A stretch of DNA of 64,000 bases from Cymbidium sinense. Lineage: Eukaryota > Streptophyta > Magnoliopsida > Asparagales > Orchidaceae. Within the stretch, counting starts at the first letter, position 1. Every line of letters starts with the position of its first letter. Under the pieces are notes generated by a model that was not told the origin of the DNA, ran no database searches, and saw only the letters and a program-made list of their open reading frames with translations. The stretch spans positions 1-64,000 of the forward strand of contig JAKCPB010001378.1 of the NCBI GenBank assembly GCA_021442155.1. Direction: 5' to 3'. Position numbers and translations under genes: made by a program. Of this stretch, positions 36,365-46,740 are shown piece after piece.

Positions 36365-36571
36365 CCTCCCATCCCCAAAAAAATAGCAATCATGGGTCGA
36401 GACTCCTTTCCATGTTTCTACCGCGGAATACCATCTCCTTCTCCATTTTCATCCCCATGAACTGGACTGGAACAAGAGAGAAAGCAGACCTTTTTCTCCC
36501 TTGCATACAAAGCCTTCATCCTTGCCAATTTTTTAAGAGAAGCTTGACCTCTCTCGCATCTTCCTACATGC

Positions 36572-37330
36572 AAGAGCTCAAACCCATCCCATCTCATTCT
36601 CTCTGATGAAGGCTAGCCTCAGGATTGGAGTCCCTTTGTTGTTCTTCACTCTCCATATTAGTCACATGAGTGTCTCATCCTCTTGTTACTTCCTCCCTCC
36701 AATCAAATCAAAGCCTAGCCATACACCTCCCTCTCTTTTCCTTGTGTAGACTGCAGACTCATGTCCAACACACTTATCCACAAGCAAGCTTCATTCTAAG
36801 CCCATAGGTTGAGAGGCACTATAACTGTGAGAATATTGTTGCCAACTCAATGCAAAATCCAGTCCTCTTTAAACTCTTTTTGGCTATAGTCATTCTTCTC
36901 ATCCCTCTCATTTTCAGTTTAAAAGTATCATGCTACAACATCGAGCCTCTCTCCTCTTGCCCTCTTCCTCTACTAGATAGCCAACACTTGATCTTCTCCA
37001 CATTTCCTTATAAAAATGATGCTGCAACTTTAATCTCCTTATATGTTGAACCTCCTTTCCTTCTTCTAGCCTACATTCCACTACCTCCTATTCTCCATCT
37101 AGGTTTTCCTCCATTGGCCTACATTTGAACAACTCTTCTCTACACAACCCAAGTGCATGTAAGGAAGATATTTCCTCCAGCTTGCTTCTAACTGTTCTCT
37201 CCATGAGAATGATGAAGCTGTAAGTGAATGTGAGTGAGCTTGGGATACTTGGTGAGGAGGCAAGCCTAGAAACATCTGCAAAGCTCCTCATGCCTTAGGA
37301 AAGATGTTCAAATTGACCAATTTAGAGAAC
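36572..37330 (+). other. Pyrimidine-rich segment with an unassigned short ORF
   Basis: A C/T-rich stretch without copies elsewhere in the window. The frame at 36850-37128 (92 residues, starting MQNPVLFKLFLAIVILLIPL) has a hydrophobic N-terminus resembling a signal peptide and then a proline/leucine-rich tail. I recognise no family, and the skewed composition can produce such a frame by chance. It is either a fragment of element leader or a chance ORF. Confidence 0.3.
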
Positions 37331-39079
37331 ACTATCAATCGAGGAGGCATTTAAAGAGAACCATATGAGTAAAGAAAAGGTATGCTAGCCAAAGTATTGA
37401 TCCAACCCAACAAGCATCTCAATAGGGCTTCATTTCTTCTAAATAAGCCACCTCTTCGTAATCCAGACATTAGCTAGTGAGGTATAATTCTTAAACACTT
37501 AGAAAGCCTTAGGGATCTTATGTTTGATGTGTTGAATGCGTTTAGATCCAACCTTTAGAATGCACTTTACTTTTTTAGTCCTTTAAGAGATTAGAGACAA
37601 AAGCAAAACTATTTATTTTATGTGTTTGAAATGAATAGTTTTTATTAGGAATGAAGTGATTTTATTCCACCTATCAATCCATGATTAACTATGGGCCATT
37701 TGATTTTGATCAATCATCATGATTAATCCACTTATTTTATTTATTATTAAATTCAATCAATTTAAAAAAAAGGAGTTAATCAATCTTTAGAATTCAAACA
37801 AAATAAAATGAAATAATATGTGATCAAACAAAATAAAAAAGTGCAAATTAAAATATCATAAAATCTAAGTAAAACTTAGTATAAAAAAAAAATTAACTAA
37901 ACCAATAGTATTATAAATATTATAATCGAATATAAAAGTTGTTTGAACATAATTTATGAAAGTCAATTATATAGTCAATTTAATCTCTTATTGTTATATG
38001 TTGATTCTAAAATCAAAAGAAAATTTAGTTATGTGACATATCCTTAATTATAGTTAACTCAACTATTACAATTGGCTAAGCTTTATTTGATTTGTTATTC
38101 ATATAAAATTTTGAGGAATTCTTAACTAATTCAAATCTCATATTCTAAATATCATAATCAAATAAAATAAACATAAAATTAAATATAAACTCAAAAGTTA
38201 TTAAATCATATCCAATTACTCCAAATTTCAATCAATATCAAAATAAGTTAAACAAAAATAAAATCTAAATAAACAAACCTATTGAACCAAGATAAGAGAA
38301 TAATCATTAAGCTAAAAAGATAATCATTCATATAAACTAGATGGATAAATTTAATAAGTTAAACCCTTAATTGGAATTCAAATAAAAGAACACATTAAAC
38401 TTCAAATAAATCATAAGTAAATTAAAACACATTCACCAATCCAAATCAAACTCAAATAAAATAGTAAAATCAATGAATTTAAACAAACATCAAAATGAAA
38501 TAATCATGAAATTAAAAAAAAAGCATTAGATATTAAAGAAATTGAATTATCAAAATTTAATTAAATCAAAACATCTAATACAAAATTAATCAATCAATAT
38601 ATGAAATTAAATAAACTTAAACTTCATTAGATATTAAGGATATTGAATTATCAAAATTTAATTAAATCAAAATATCTAATCCAAAATTAATCAATCAAAA
38701 TACATAAGACTAAGTAAAAAATTTAAAATCTAATTTAAATCAAACATTAATCAAATCAAATCAATCATAAATTCAAATGGGCTAATTAAGATACTTAAAG
38801 ACCTTAGTTAGACTCTTTAAAAGGATGTAGAATATGGTGAGTTCCATCCAAAATGGAATTCATTCTACTCTTCATTCTTGAAAACCTAAATATCACTTTA
38901 ACCAAATAAAAGTGAGATAAAATGGAAAATAAATCATTAAATCATTTAAATTGAAACCACCCAAAGGAAAATTTAAACAAATTCAAACTCCAAATTGAAA
39001 CTTAAACAAAAGAAGCCTAGTAATGTCTTTTCACATAATCCCTTTTTTCACACTAGAATACTAGGTCACCCCAATCTAG
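37331..39079. other. AT-rich non-coding stretch
   Basis: A-rich top strand with many AAATC and AAAT words. No gene is visible. It contains the short tandem duplication at 38524-38725. Confidence 0.4.
38524..38725 (+). repeat. Tandem duplication, 101 bp unit
   Basis: CATTAGATATTAA..GAATTATCAAAATTTAATT..ATCTAATNCAAAATTAATC occurs at 38524 and 38625 with only a few differences. Confidence 0.8.
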
Positions 39080-41030
39080 AATTAGGTTAGGTAGATGTTG
39101 ATTGTATGGTTGATGTTGTGTCTTATTTTGTGATGTAATATTTTAGACCGGATGTTAGAATGTGGATCGAGTGATGTTAGGTTGATAGTCTAACATTATT
39201 TTTTTGCAAAGGATTGTGCTTAAACTTAAAAATAAATATAAATGCTTTTTGTAGGTTGCTTAAGCCTAAGCATAATCCAAGTTAGACAGTGGGTTTGGTT
39301 ACCCATGTGTAGGTGCTAAGTCCAAATTATAAATATAACTATGTTATATGTGTTTAGCTAACACTTGTTTTTGTGTAGTTAGATTTACTTTTCCTTTTAA
39401 TGTAATTTTGCATTAGGAATTAGGATTAGTGCTATGGGGTTTAGGATGAGCATTGGCTAGAAGGGTTACTTTGGGGTGATGATGCCTTGAAGCCTACCAT
39501 CAAAAGAAGCAAAGATATGAAGAAATGAAGGAGACATGAATAATGAATACTTGAAGACCCCATAGCATTTATTATTTTTGTAATTGTAATTATTCTTTAT
39601 ATACCAAATTATACAAGGGTAGAGCTTTACCCATTTTCTTTTCGTGGTGTACAATGGAACCCAAGCCTTTTTATTCTTTTATGGTAGTATAAAATTGTTT
39701 GTTGTATTTAGATTGCATAGAAACAACATGCCTTTCTTAGTTTCTTATATGTTTGATGCTTTAATGTAGCTTGGTTGATTAGGCTCTTAGGATAAAATTA
39801 ATTTCTACCATAATTAATAACTCACAATTAAAATTTAAAATAACTCATAACCTCACCATAAAGCCTAGGTTCTAAATAAGATAATTAAAAGATTTAGAAT
39901 CCCTTGAATTGAATGAATGTCTCACAACATGCATGCATATTCTTTCTCTCTTGAATATGAAGGTTCTCCATCAAAGAATTTCAACCTATGACATCCCTTG
40001 TGGAACACCTTCTTCTAGTTGATTTGGCCCATAACCTATTTTCATCATGCATATAAGCATCAAAATCCTAAAGCCTTTATGTCAAAATAAAGTGTCAAAA
40101 TTGAAATAAAATTTGAAAGGATTTTGCATTTATAGATTAAGTCATTACTCAATTCATGCTCTAGTCTCTTAGGGAGTGGATTTAAGGACTCTAGTTTCTT
40201 TCTAAATAATAACTACCTAGCTATCTTGCAACTCAAAAGACTTGCTATGAATTTAAAGTATAGGGGACTTAGTGGCTACCACTCTAAGCAGTTGTAAGCC
40301 CAACTGTTGGGTGGTTTATCCTCTCTTGTGGAGGTAAACCATATACCCTTCCTCACTCAGAATTAGGTCATGCTTTGGCTTATGCCAAAGCTCCCTAGAT
40401 TTAGGATCCGAGGTAGCTCTTTCTTTCTGGCTACTAGCATAAATCCTCACCTCTTAGGCATTTTCATAATCTTATGTTGTTGGATTATAAGTCCTAACTT
40501 TCTAATAAAATGTCAACTTCAATAAAATTAATCTCTTCAACTTCAAACATATAAAGCAAAACCATTAGATAAATTGAAATGCTCACTAAGATTCCTAGTA
40601 TCATGAGCATTTCCTACTCATTCTCTTTGGCTTCATAATAAGTCTTCTCCTTGAACAATCCCATTTGATTTTTCACAAATCTTTTGATATTCAAGCCTTG
40701 AAATCTTTGGAGACCTTAATTTCTTTTAATCGAGAGTATTCCTAAGAATTCCCATTCTTATAATTAACTATGGAGGCTTGCCTCCATAGGGAACTTAATA
40801 AACTTGGCTTAATATAAACCCTACTTTACTTTTCCAAAAGCAGAGGAAAGATCTCTTGTACATTCGAAGACCCATCATGCCTTTTGGAGTCTTTATTAGG
40901 TGATTAGGTCCATTATAGGGTGATGACTTCTATCTTTCAAGATAGTGCATCATACCTTAATGTAGTACTCGATCACTTCAATAAATACCCCCTAAGATCT
41001 GCATGGTGTCCCACCTCCAAAATAAACACC
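39080..41030 (-). repeat. Inverted duplicate of 10088-11965
   Basis: The reverse complement matches 10088-11965 over its length with indels. It ends at 41030 with a GGTGTTTATTTT word (minus strand) directly against CCCTAAACCC repeats. The copy at 10088 begins at the same word, after the protease fragment, which suggests that this word is near an original element end. No reading frame is preserved in either copy. Confidence 0.65.
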
Positions 41031-41113
41031 ATAACCCTAAACCCTAAGAAATAAACCCTAAACCCTAAATCCTAAAACTTAAACCCTAAAACTTAAACCT
41101 AAAACCTAAAACC
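41031..41113 (-). repeat. Short telomere-like block, C-strand on top
   Basis: About eleven AACCCTAAA or AACCTAAA-like units, mostly heptamers, lie between the inverted LTR-type segment and the 5' end of the plus-strand LINE. This is the first C-strand block in the window. Confidence 0.9.
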
Positions 41114-41329
41114 AATAATAATATTAAAAAATTAAAGGAAAACCGCCTAGTCCTCTCCTCCTCATGTTCCGCATTTTCCTTTCCCTCTCATTTTGGCTTT
41201 TTTGATGCTTAGCTATTTTGAACAATTCTCATTGATTCCTTCTCAATTGATGACCAATGGCCGATTTCATCTCTTCCTTGAGTGACATCACAACTTGGCA
41301 TCTTCTCTAATAATTCCTTTGGAAAATTG

Positions 41330-42730
41330 AAAGATCCTATGGATCTGCTAGGCATCATCTACCCGCTTTGGCTACTTTGAAATCATTCAAAGATGTTCTC
41401 ACCGTAAGGATGGCTATTCGTGAGTCTTGAACTTATTTTGACTTCTTTTTGAGGCATGCCTATAGTTATGTGCTCTGATCTGATTGTGGAAAAGCTTCCT
41501 AAGCTATTTGAATTCACTTTGGTTGGAATGTTTACTCTTTGTAGGCCTAATTTGGAAAACATTTTTCTTTTCATAGTCTAAAACTTTTGGGTGCTTTTAT
41601 GATTCATTTAATTAATCCCAAACATTTTAATTCATTGATGAATGATTTGATTACTCGTGTTTTCTCTCTTCATTCTTATTTTGTTTTAATTCCCAAATGA
41701 GGTTGCTAAAATGGACTCCACTGTCTAATATTAATGAAGAATTCCCAATTGTTGTGATTTGGATTTCTCTCCTCAATATGCATATTCATTTCATTAACCA
41801 TGAATTACTTTTGTGGGTGCCTTATTTGGTTGGCCATTGCAAATTGATCAAGCAACAACTATAAAATCTCATCCTTCCTAGATTCCTTGTTGAATTAGAC
41901 AATTCCAAACACCCCAAAGAAATCTTGGATCTAAAAATTATGGTTATATGCAAAGAATTGAATTTGAAAATTTCCCATCTTTTATTCTCAATGCAAAATC
42001 CACAGGCATGATAATTCTAAATGTTTGATTCTTCATCCTCACTGAAAACAAAATCCCTGTTATGAGAACTTCTATTCCTAACCCTAGGCCGACCATTATT
42101 TAATTTCAAAAAACTACTTTGGAAGAAAAGGATTCTTTGAATGTTCCTAATAAAGATAATTTACCTTTTACTTCTTCTGAGAAATTGAAGGCTTCTATTG
42201 TGAACAATAATAGCTTTTCTGAACTTTTGAATGTGGATTTTGTTTCCTCTGATACCTACATCCTTGATGGCTTTGATATATGAAAATAAAGCTTTAATGG
42301 AGAACATAAATAAGGAATTTAATATTACATCATTCTAATTCAATGGAGAATATGGTTTTAATAATTCATGATAAGTTGATAAACTGATTCCATATTCCAA
42401 ATTCAGATGATTTAACTTCTCAAAAGATTTGCTTTTATCTAATAATTTGGCTAATGATGATGAAGGGTTTGGTGTTCCCACTTCCTTCTTAAAAATTAGT
42501 TTATGCTCCCTCCCTTGCTATTCTCAAGCTCATTTGTCTTTAATAAATTCTAGTGTCTTGGAAGAAGGAGAGAATTCACTCTCATCAGAGATTTCTCCTA
42601 ATCTATGAATAATGTTGCTAAATCCTTTTGAATGATGATTCAAAGGGAAAAGATAATCGCTTCCAAACTTTCTATTCAGAAAAGAAAAAAATGTTAAAAA
42701 TTTCCTCCCAAATTGCTAAGAAACACTAGG
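41330..42730 (+). pseudogene. LINE3 ORF1, gag-like protein (DUF4283 and zinc knuckle)
   Basis: Fragments match ORF1 of the LINE at 55831: GALFGWPLQIDQATTIKSHPS (41840-41880, split by frame changes) is the DUF4283 C-terminal signature, and FILINPKHFNSLMNDLI lies upstream. At 41980-42024 a CCHC-type knuckle remnant reads FYSQCKIHRHDNSKC; the first cysteine of C-x2-C-x4-H-x4-C is Y here, while the other three ligands are kept. The product would bind element RNA and form the ribonucleoprotein with ORF2. Multiple stops show it is inactive. Boundaries are approximate. Confidence 0.7.
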
Positions 42731-42771
42731 CCGCCCTCCTCTTCTCTCAATTAACTCCCCTTCTTTTCTTT

Positions 42772-43680
42772 ATGTTTAATTTTTTAGTTTGGAATGTTAG
42801 AGGATTGGTATGCTCTATTCATAATGGTATTATAAATCTTTGTCATATCCATAATATTTCTTTACTTATTATTCTTGTGCTTATTCATGCTAATAAAATT
42901 AACCATGTTGCTAGAATGATCGATTTCAATAAATTTTTCTAATATTAGTAATAAGATTTGGTGTTTTGGAATAACTTTGTAGACATTTCTATTCTTGATG
43001 ATTTTCATCAAGTTGTCAATGCTCAAATCTCTTATGGTGATTATTGTGTTTTGGGCTCTTTTGTTTATGCATCTTGTAATAGATCCGTAGAAATCTTCTT
43101 TGGGATAACTTGACTAATTTTTCCACCTCTAACAATAAACCATGGTTGGTTGGTGGTGATTTCAACACTATTCTTCTCTAAATGAAGTGGTGGTTGCTCA
43201 TAATATTCATTCCATGGAAGAATTTTCCAATATGATCCTTGATTGTAATTTGATTAATATTGGTTTTAAGGGTATACTTGGCAAAACTCTAGACTTTGGC
43301 AAAGGTTGGACCAAAATTCTTTTAATACTCATTGGATTACTCAATGGCCTATTATTTCTGTCAATCATTTTCTAATCATGCTCCTCTTTTGGTTTCTATT
43401 AAAGATAATTCTAATAGATTAAAAAATTTCTCTCCTTTTAAATTTTAGAACATGTGGATTCAGCATATTGATTTTTTAATGTTGTGGCTAACAATTGGAA
43501 AGCTCCTTTACATCCTGATAATTCTATTATGGGGATGAATAGACTTTGGTATAAGCTTAAAAGACTTAAACAAAATCAGGGTTGGTGGAACAAGCATTAG
43601 TTTTAAAACTTTGATGCTAATATCAAAGATATGGAAAAAATTGGTTTGTGATTTTGAAGTCTATTATTTTGATCCTTCTA
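42772..43680 (+). pseudogene. LINE3 ORF2 endonuclease (APE-type)
   Basis: The likely start is ATG at 42772 (MFNFLVWNVRG), the same start as the copy at 57446. The EN domain shows WNVRG, NISLLIIL, PWLVGGDFN (43141-43170) and SNHAPLLVS (43370-43400). The usual E of the IxEP motif is replaced (IILVLIHANK) and SDH reads SNH, so two catalytic residues look changed. In plant L1 elements this enzyme nicks the target strand that then primes reverse transcription. Frameshifts break the domain in several places. Confidence 0.75.
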
Positions 43681-45350
43681 AGATTAAGGAATTAACTGAG
43701 GCAAAATATAAGCTTGTTAATTTTTAAAATATGGAAGAGACTTATTCCAAAAAAAGTGCTAGTAAACACATTGTGGATGGTGACAAGAATACTAGCTATT
43801 TCCATGCTTTAGTTAATAAAAAGAGAGCCTTAAATAATATTCAAAAAATTAAAGATGATAATGGAGAATGGATTATGGAGAATAATGATATTAATGATTC
43901 AATCATTAATTACTTTAGAAATATTCTTAATAAGAGTTGCTCTTATGAAGCTATTTCAAAATCGCATTTAATTCCTTCTATTATTACCAATGATGATAAT
44001 AATTTTCTTACTATTGTGCCTAATGAAGATGAAATTTTTAAAGATCTTAATAGCATGAACATAGATTCTATTGCTGGTCTAGATGGTTTCACTACCCAAT
44101 TTTTTCAAAAATGTTGGTTTATTATTAAAATGATTGATTGAGGTTGTGGTTTTTTTTTAATGGTAATCCTTTTCCTAGATATTTTCTAGCACTTCTATTT
44201 ATTCTCATACCTAAGAAAGATAACCTAGACTATTGGAGTGATTTTAGACCTATTAGTCTTTGCACCTTCTTCAATAAGTGATTTCCAAAATTCTTCAAGC
44301 TTAGTCCTTTACTTCATAAGATTATCTCTCTCAACCAAATTGATTTTGTTAGAGGTAGATCTATTTTGATAACATTTTACTTGCCCTGGAATTAATTCAT
44401 GATTTAGATGCTAAGACTAGAGGTGGAAACATTCTTTTCAAATTAGATATTACCAAAGCTTTTGATAATATCTCTTGGGATTTTCTTTTCCATATTCTAA
44501 ATTTTTTTGGGTTTTCTACTAAATTTATTTTTCTTATTAAAATTGTATTAATAATGTCTGGTTCTCTATTTTGCTTAATGGGGAAGCTTTGGGCTTTTTC
44601 CTTCTTCCCATGGCTTAGGACAATATTGTTGTTGAGTACTTATCTAGGAGCATCAATGAGTTATTCTTAAACAATCCTAGTATGTACTACAAAACTTTTG
44701 GTGGTCTTCTTGTTTCCCACTTAAGCTTTGCAGATGATTTTATTATTTTTTACAATGCTTCTATTCATCATATTAAGAACCTCAAGATTTTTTTAAATAA
44801 ATTTGGTAGAGAAAGTGGTCTTTCTATCAATGGTAACAAAAGCTATTTTATTACTTCTTCAAGTATCTCCAATAATAAAATTAATCAAATCTTGCATATC
44901 ACTAATTTTAAACATCAACACTTACCTTTTAAGTACTCGAGTGCTCCTCTTTTTGAAGGTCCAAAATGATCCCACCTTTTTGATGAGTTAATTCAAAACA
45001 TTTTAATTAAAATTTATGTTTGGGAATTCCATTTGCTTTCCTTTGGTAGTGCTCACTATTCTTAAAAGCACTCTCAATTCAATGCCTCTTCATTTGATTC
45101 AAACTATTATTCCACTAATTCTACTCTTTGATTGCTTACTTAATAAATTTTTTGGTGGTCCAATAATTTTATTAAAAGAATGCATTGGACTTCCGGGCAT
45201 AAATGTTATCATCCTTTGTATGAAGGTGGTCTTGGTTACAAACCTATTCGTGAAGCTATCACTGCCTTCTCTCATAAGCTATAGTGGAATTTTAGAAAGA
45301 ATGATAGCCTTTGGGCTAATTTTATGATGGAAAAATATTGCCAAGGTAAA
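43681..45350 (+). pseudogene. LINE3 ORF2 reverse transcriptase
   Basis: 43731-44141 is an open 136-residue stretch including KHIVDGDKNTSYFHALVNKK, the conserved spacer between EN and RT, and ends in GLDGFTTQFFQKCW. Then come FVRGRSI, LDITKAFDNISWDF (motif A, about 44445-44480) and HLSFADDFIIF with the catalytic FADD at 44727-44738. Compared with the copy at 59260, about 25 bases are missing at about 44625 where RQGDPLSPSLF should be, removing a motif needed for RT activity. Several frame changes occur between these blocks. Confidence 0.85.
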
Positions 45351-46740
45351 CACCCTCTTACCTGTGCTTATAAAGTTTGTGACTCTCCTTTTGGAAAAGG
45401 CTTTGCTCCATTAAATGGGTTGTTGAATCCTTAATATCTTGGGGTATTCATTCGGGTTCTTCTTTCTTTTGGCAAGACAATTGGCTTGGCAATGGCTCCA
45501 TTGACTCCCTTTTATCTACACACCCTACTATTGCTATCAAAGCTAACTCTTTTTGGCTTAATAACAATTGGAATGAAAACAAACTTAAGAACTACATTCT
45601 TATTTCTTTTTTTAACAAGTTTTGCAACATCACTATCTTTCTAATAAACTAGATCAAATTCTTTTCAAGCTCTCTTACAATGGTGATTTCATTCTTAAAG
45701 AGGTTTGGAATTTTATTAGAAATAAACAAAACACCTCTAATGTTTTCATTAAACTTTGGAACAATATCATTTCCATTTCTTATTCTATTTTAGCTTGGAG
45801 GATTTTGAATAACTTCATACCTATTGATTCCTTGCTCTGGCTTAAAGGGTTTTATTTACCTTCTAAGTGTTGCTTTCATATTGAAAATGTTAATCATGTT
45901 TTTGTCAATGGTGCTATTGCTTACAAACTTTGGATATGGTATGATGATTTATTTAACACTAACTATTTTCATGGCTCTCTTTATCAACTTCTTGAAGTTT
46001 ATTTTCAAAATTGTGAAAGGTGATATCAATGTTTTGATTATATTACCCTTATTTGTTCATTTGGATGGATAGAAATGATGCTAAATATCATGGTATCCCT
46101 TTTAACCATAAAAGGATCCTTGCTTGAACTAAAGAAAAAATTCATGCTTTGTTTAATGCAAATTTAATTAATCTTCACTTTAGAGGTTATAAATTTGTGG
46201 CTAAAAAATTGGGTATCACTTTGCATGATGATCCTTCCTACAAAAGTATTATGATTATACATTGATTAAGCCTACAGAAAATTTTATTAAGATCAAAATC
46301 GATGGTTCTATTTTCCCAAACAAATATGGTGGTGGAATTCTTAGGGATTCTAAAGGTACTATCATTTGTGCTTTTGCCTACCCCCTCAAAGCTTGTTCTA
46401 TTATTTATGCTAAGCTCATGCAACAAAGCTATTGATATTTGTTTAAGTAAAGGCCTCTTTAATATTTGGATTGAGGTTGATACTCTTCTATTACTTAATA
46501 TGCTCAATAATAATAAAATGGGGATTGCCAACTTATTTTATCTTCTTAATCACACTAAAAAGCTTATTTCTCAAGTTTGCTACAAAAAAATTTTACATTC
46601 TTTATGAAGGTAATGCTTGTTCCAATTTCGACTAATTTAGAGGGAATTAAATGAGCTCACTTTATTTGATAACCATAGCTTACCTAAGCATATAATGGTC
46701 CGGTCAATCTGGATAACACTAGACTACCTTACCTCATTTT
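45351..46740 (+). pseudogene. LINE3 ORF2 zf-RVT-like and RNase H region
   Basis: 45622-46023 is an open 133-residue stretch with KLWNNIISISYSILAWRIL, then KCCFHIENVNHVFVNGA and a following KLW, the zf-RVT-like domain of plant LINE ORF2. RNase H follows from about 46290 (KIDGSIFPN, GGGILRDSKGTIICAFAYPL). At 46415 the codon for the catalytic glutamate of the ELMA word is a lysine codon (AKLM). Later pieces are frameshifted. The ORF is estimated to end near 46740, by alignment with the copy at 61420. Confidence 0.75.

Larger units (their letters stand above)
33646..36571 (-). repeat. 2.9 kb tandem duplication, unit 2
   Basis: Directly abuts unit 1 and is nearly colinear with it, with small indels and substitutions. 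It differs by a shortened AT tract (36034-36061) and by an added TA tract after the CT repeat (36318-36361). It ends at CATCTTCCTACATGCAAG, after which the sequence is unique. Confidence 0.75.
29496..41030 (-). mobile_element. LTR-retrotransposon-like non-coding block
   Basis: This block carries no pol domain. It consists of sequence related to the non-coding parts of the Gypsy region at 10-17.5 kb, mostly reverse complemented. It contains an inverted pair, a tandem 2.9 kb duplication, short tandem repeats, microsatellites and an inverted copy of 10088-11965. It lies between satellite with the G-rich strand on top (left) and satellite with the C-rich strand on top (right), so the polarity switch happens here. 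I infer collapsed or rearranged LTR and leader sequence of one or more Gypsy relatives. Confidence 0.55.

Noticed and set aside
36850..37128. 92-residue frame with signal-peptide-like start
   Set aside because: No family recognised, no homologue in the window, and a pyrimidine-rich context can create a leucine/proline-rich frame by chance. It is kept only as a note in the segment description.
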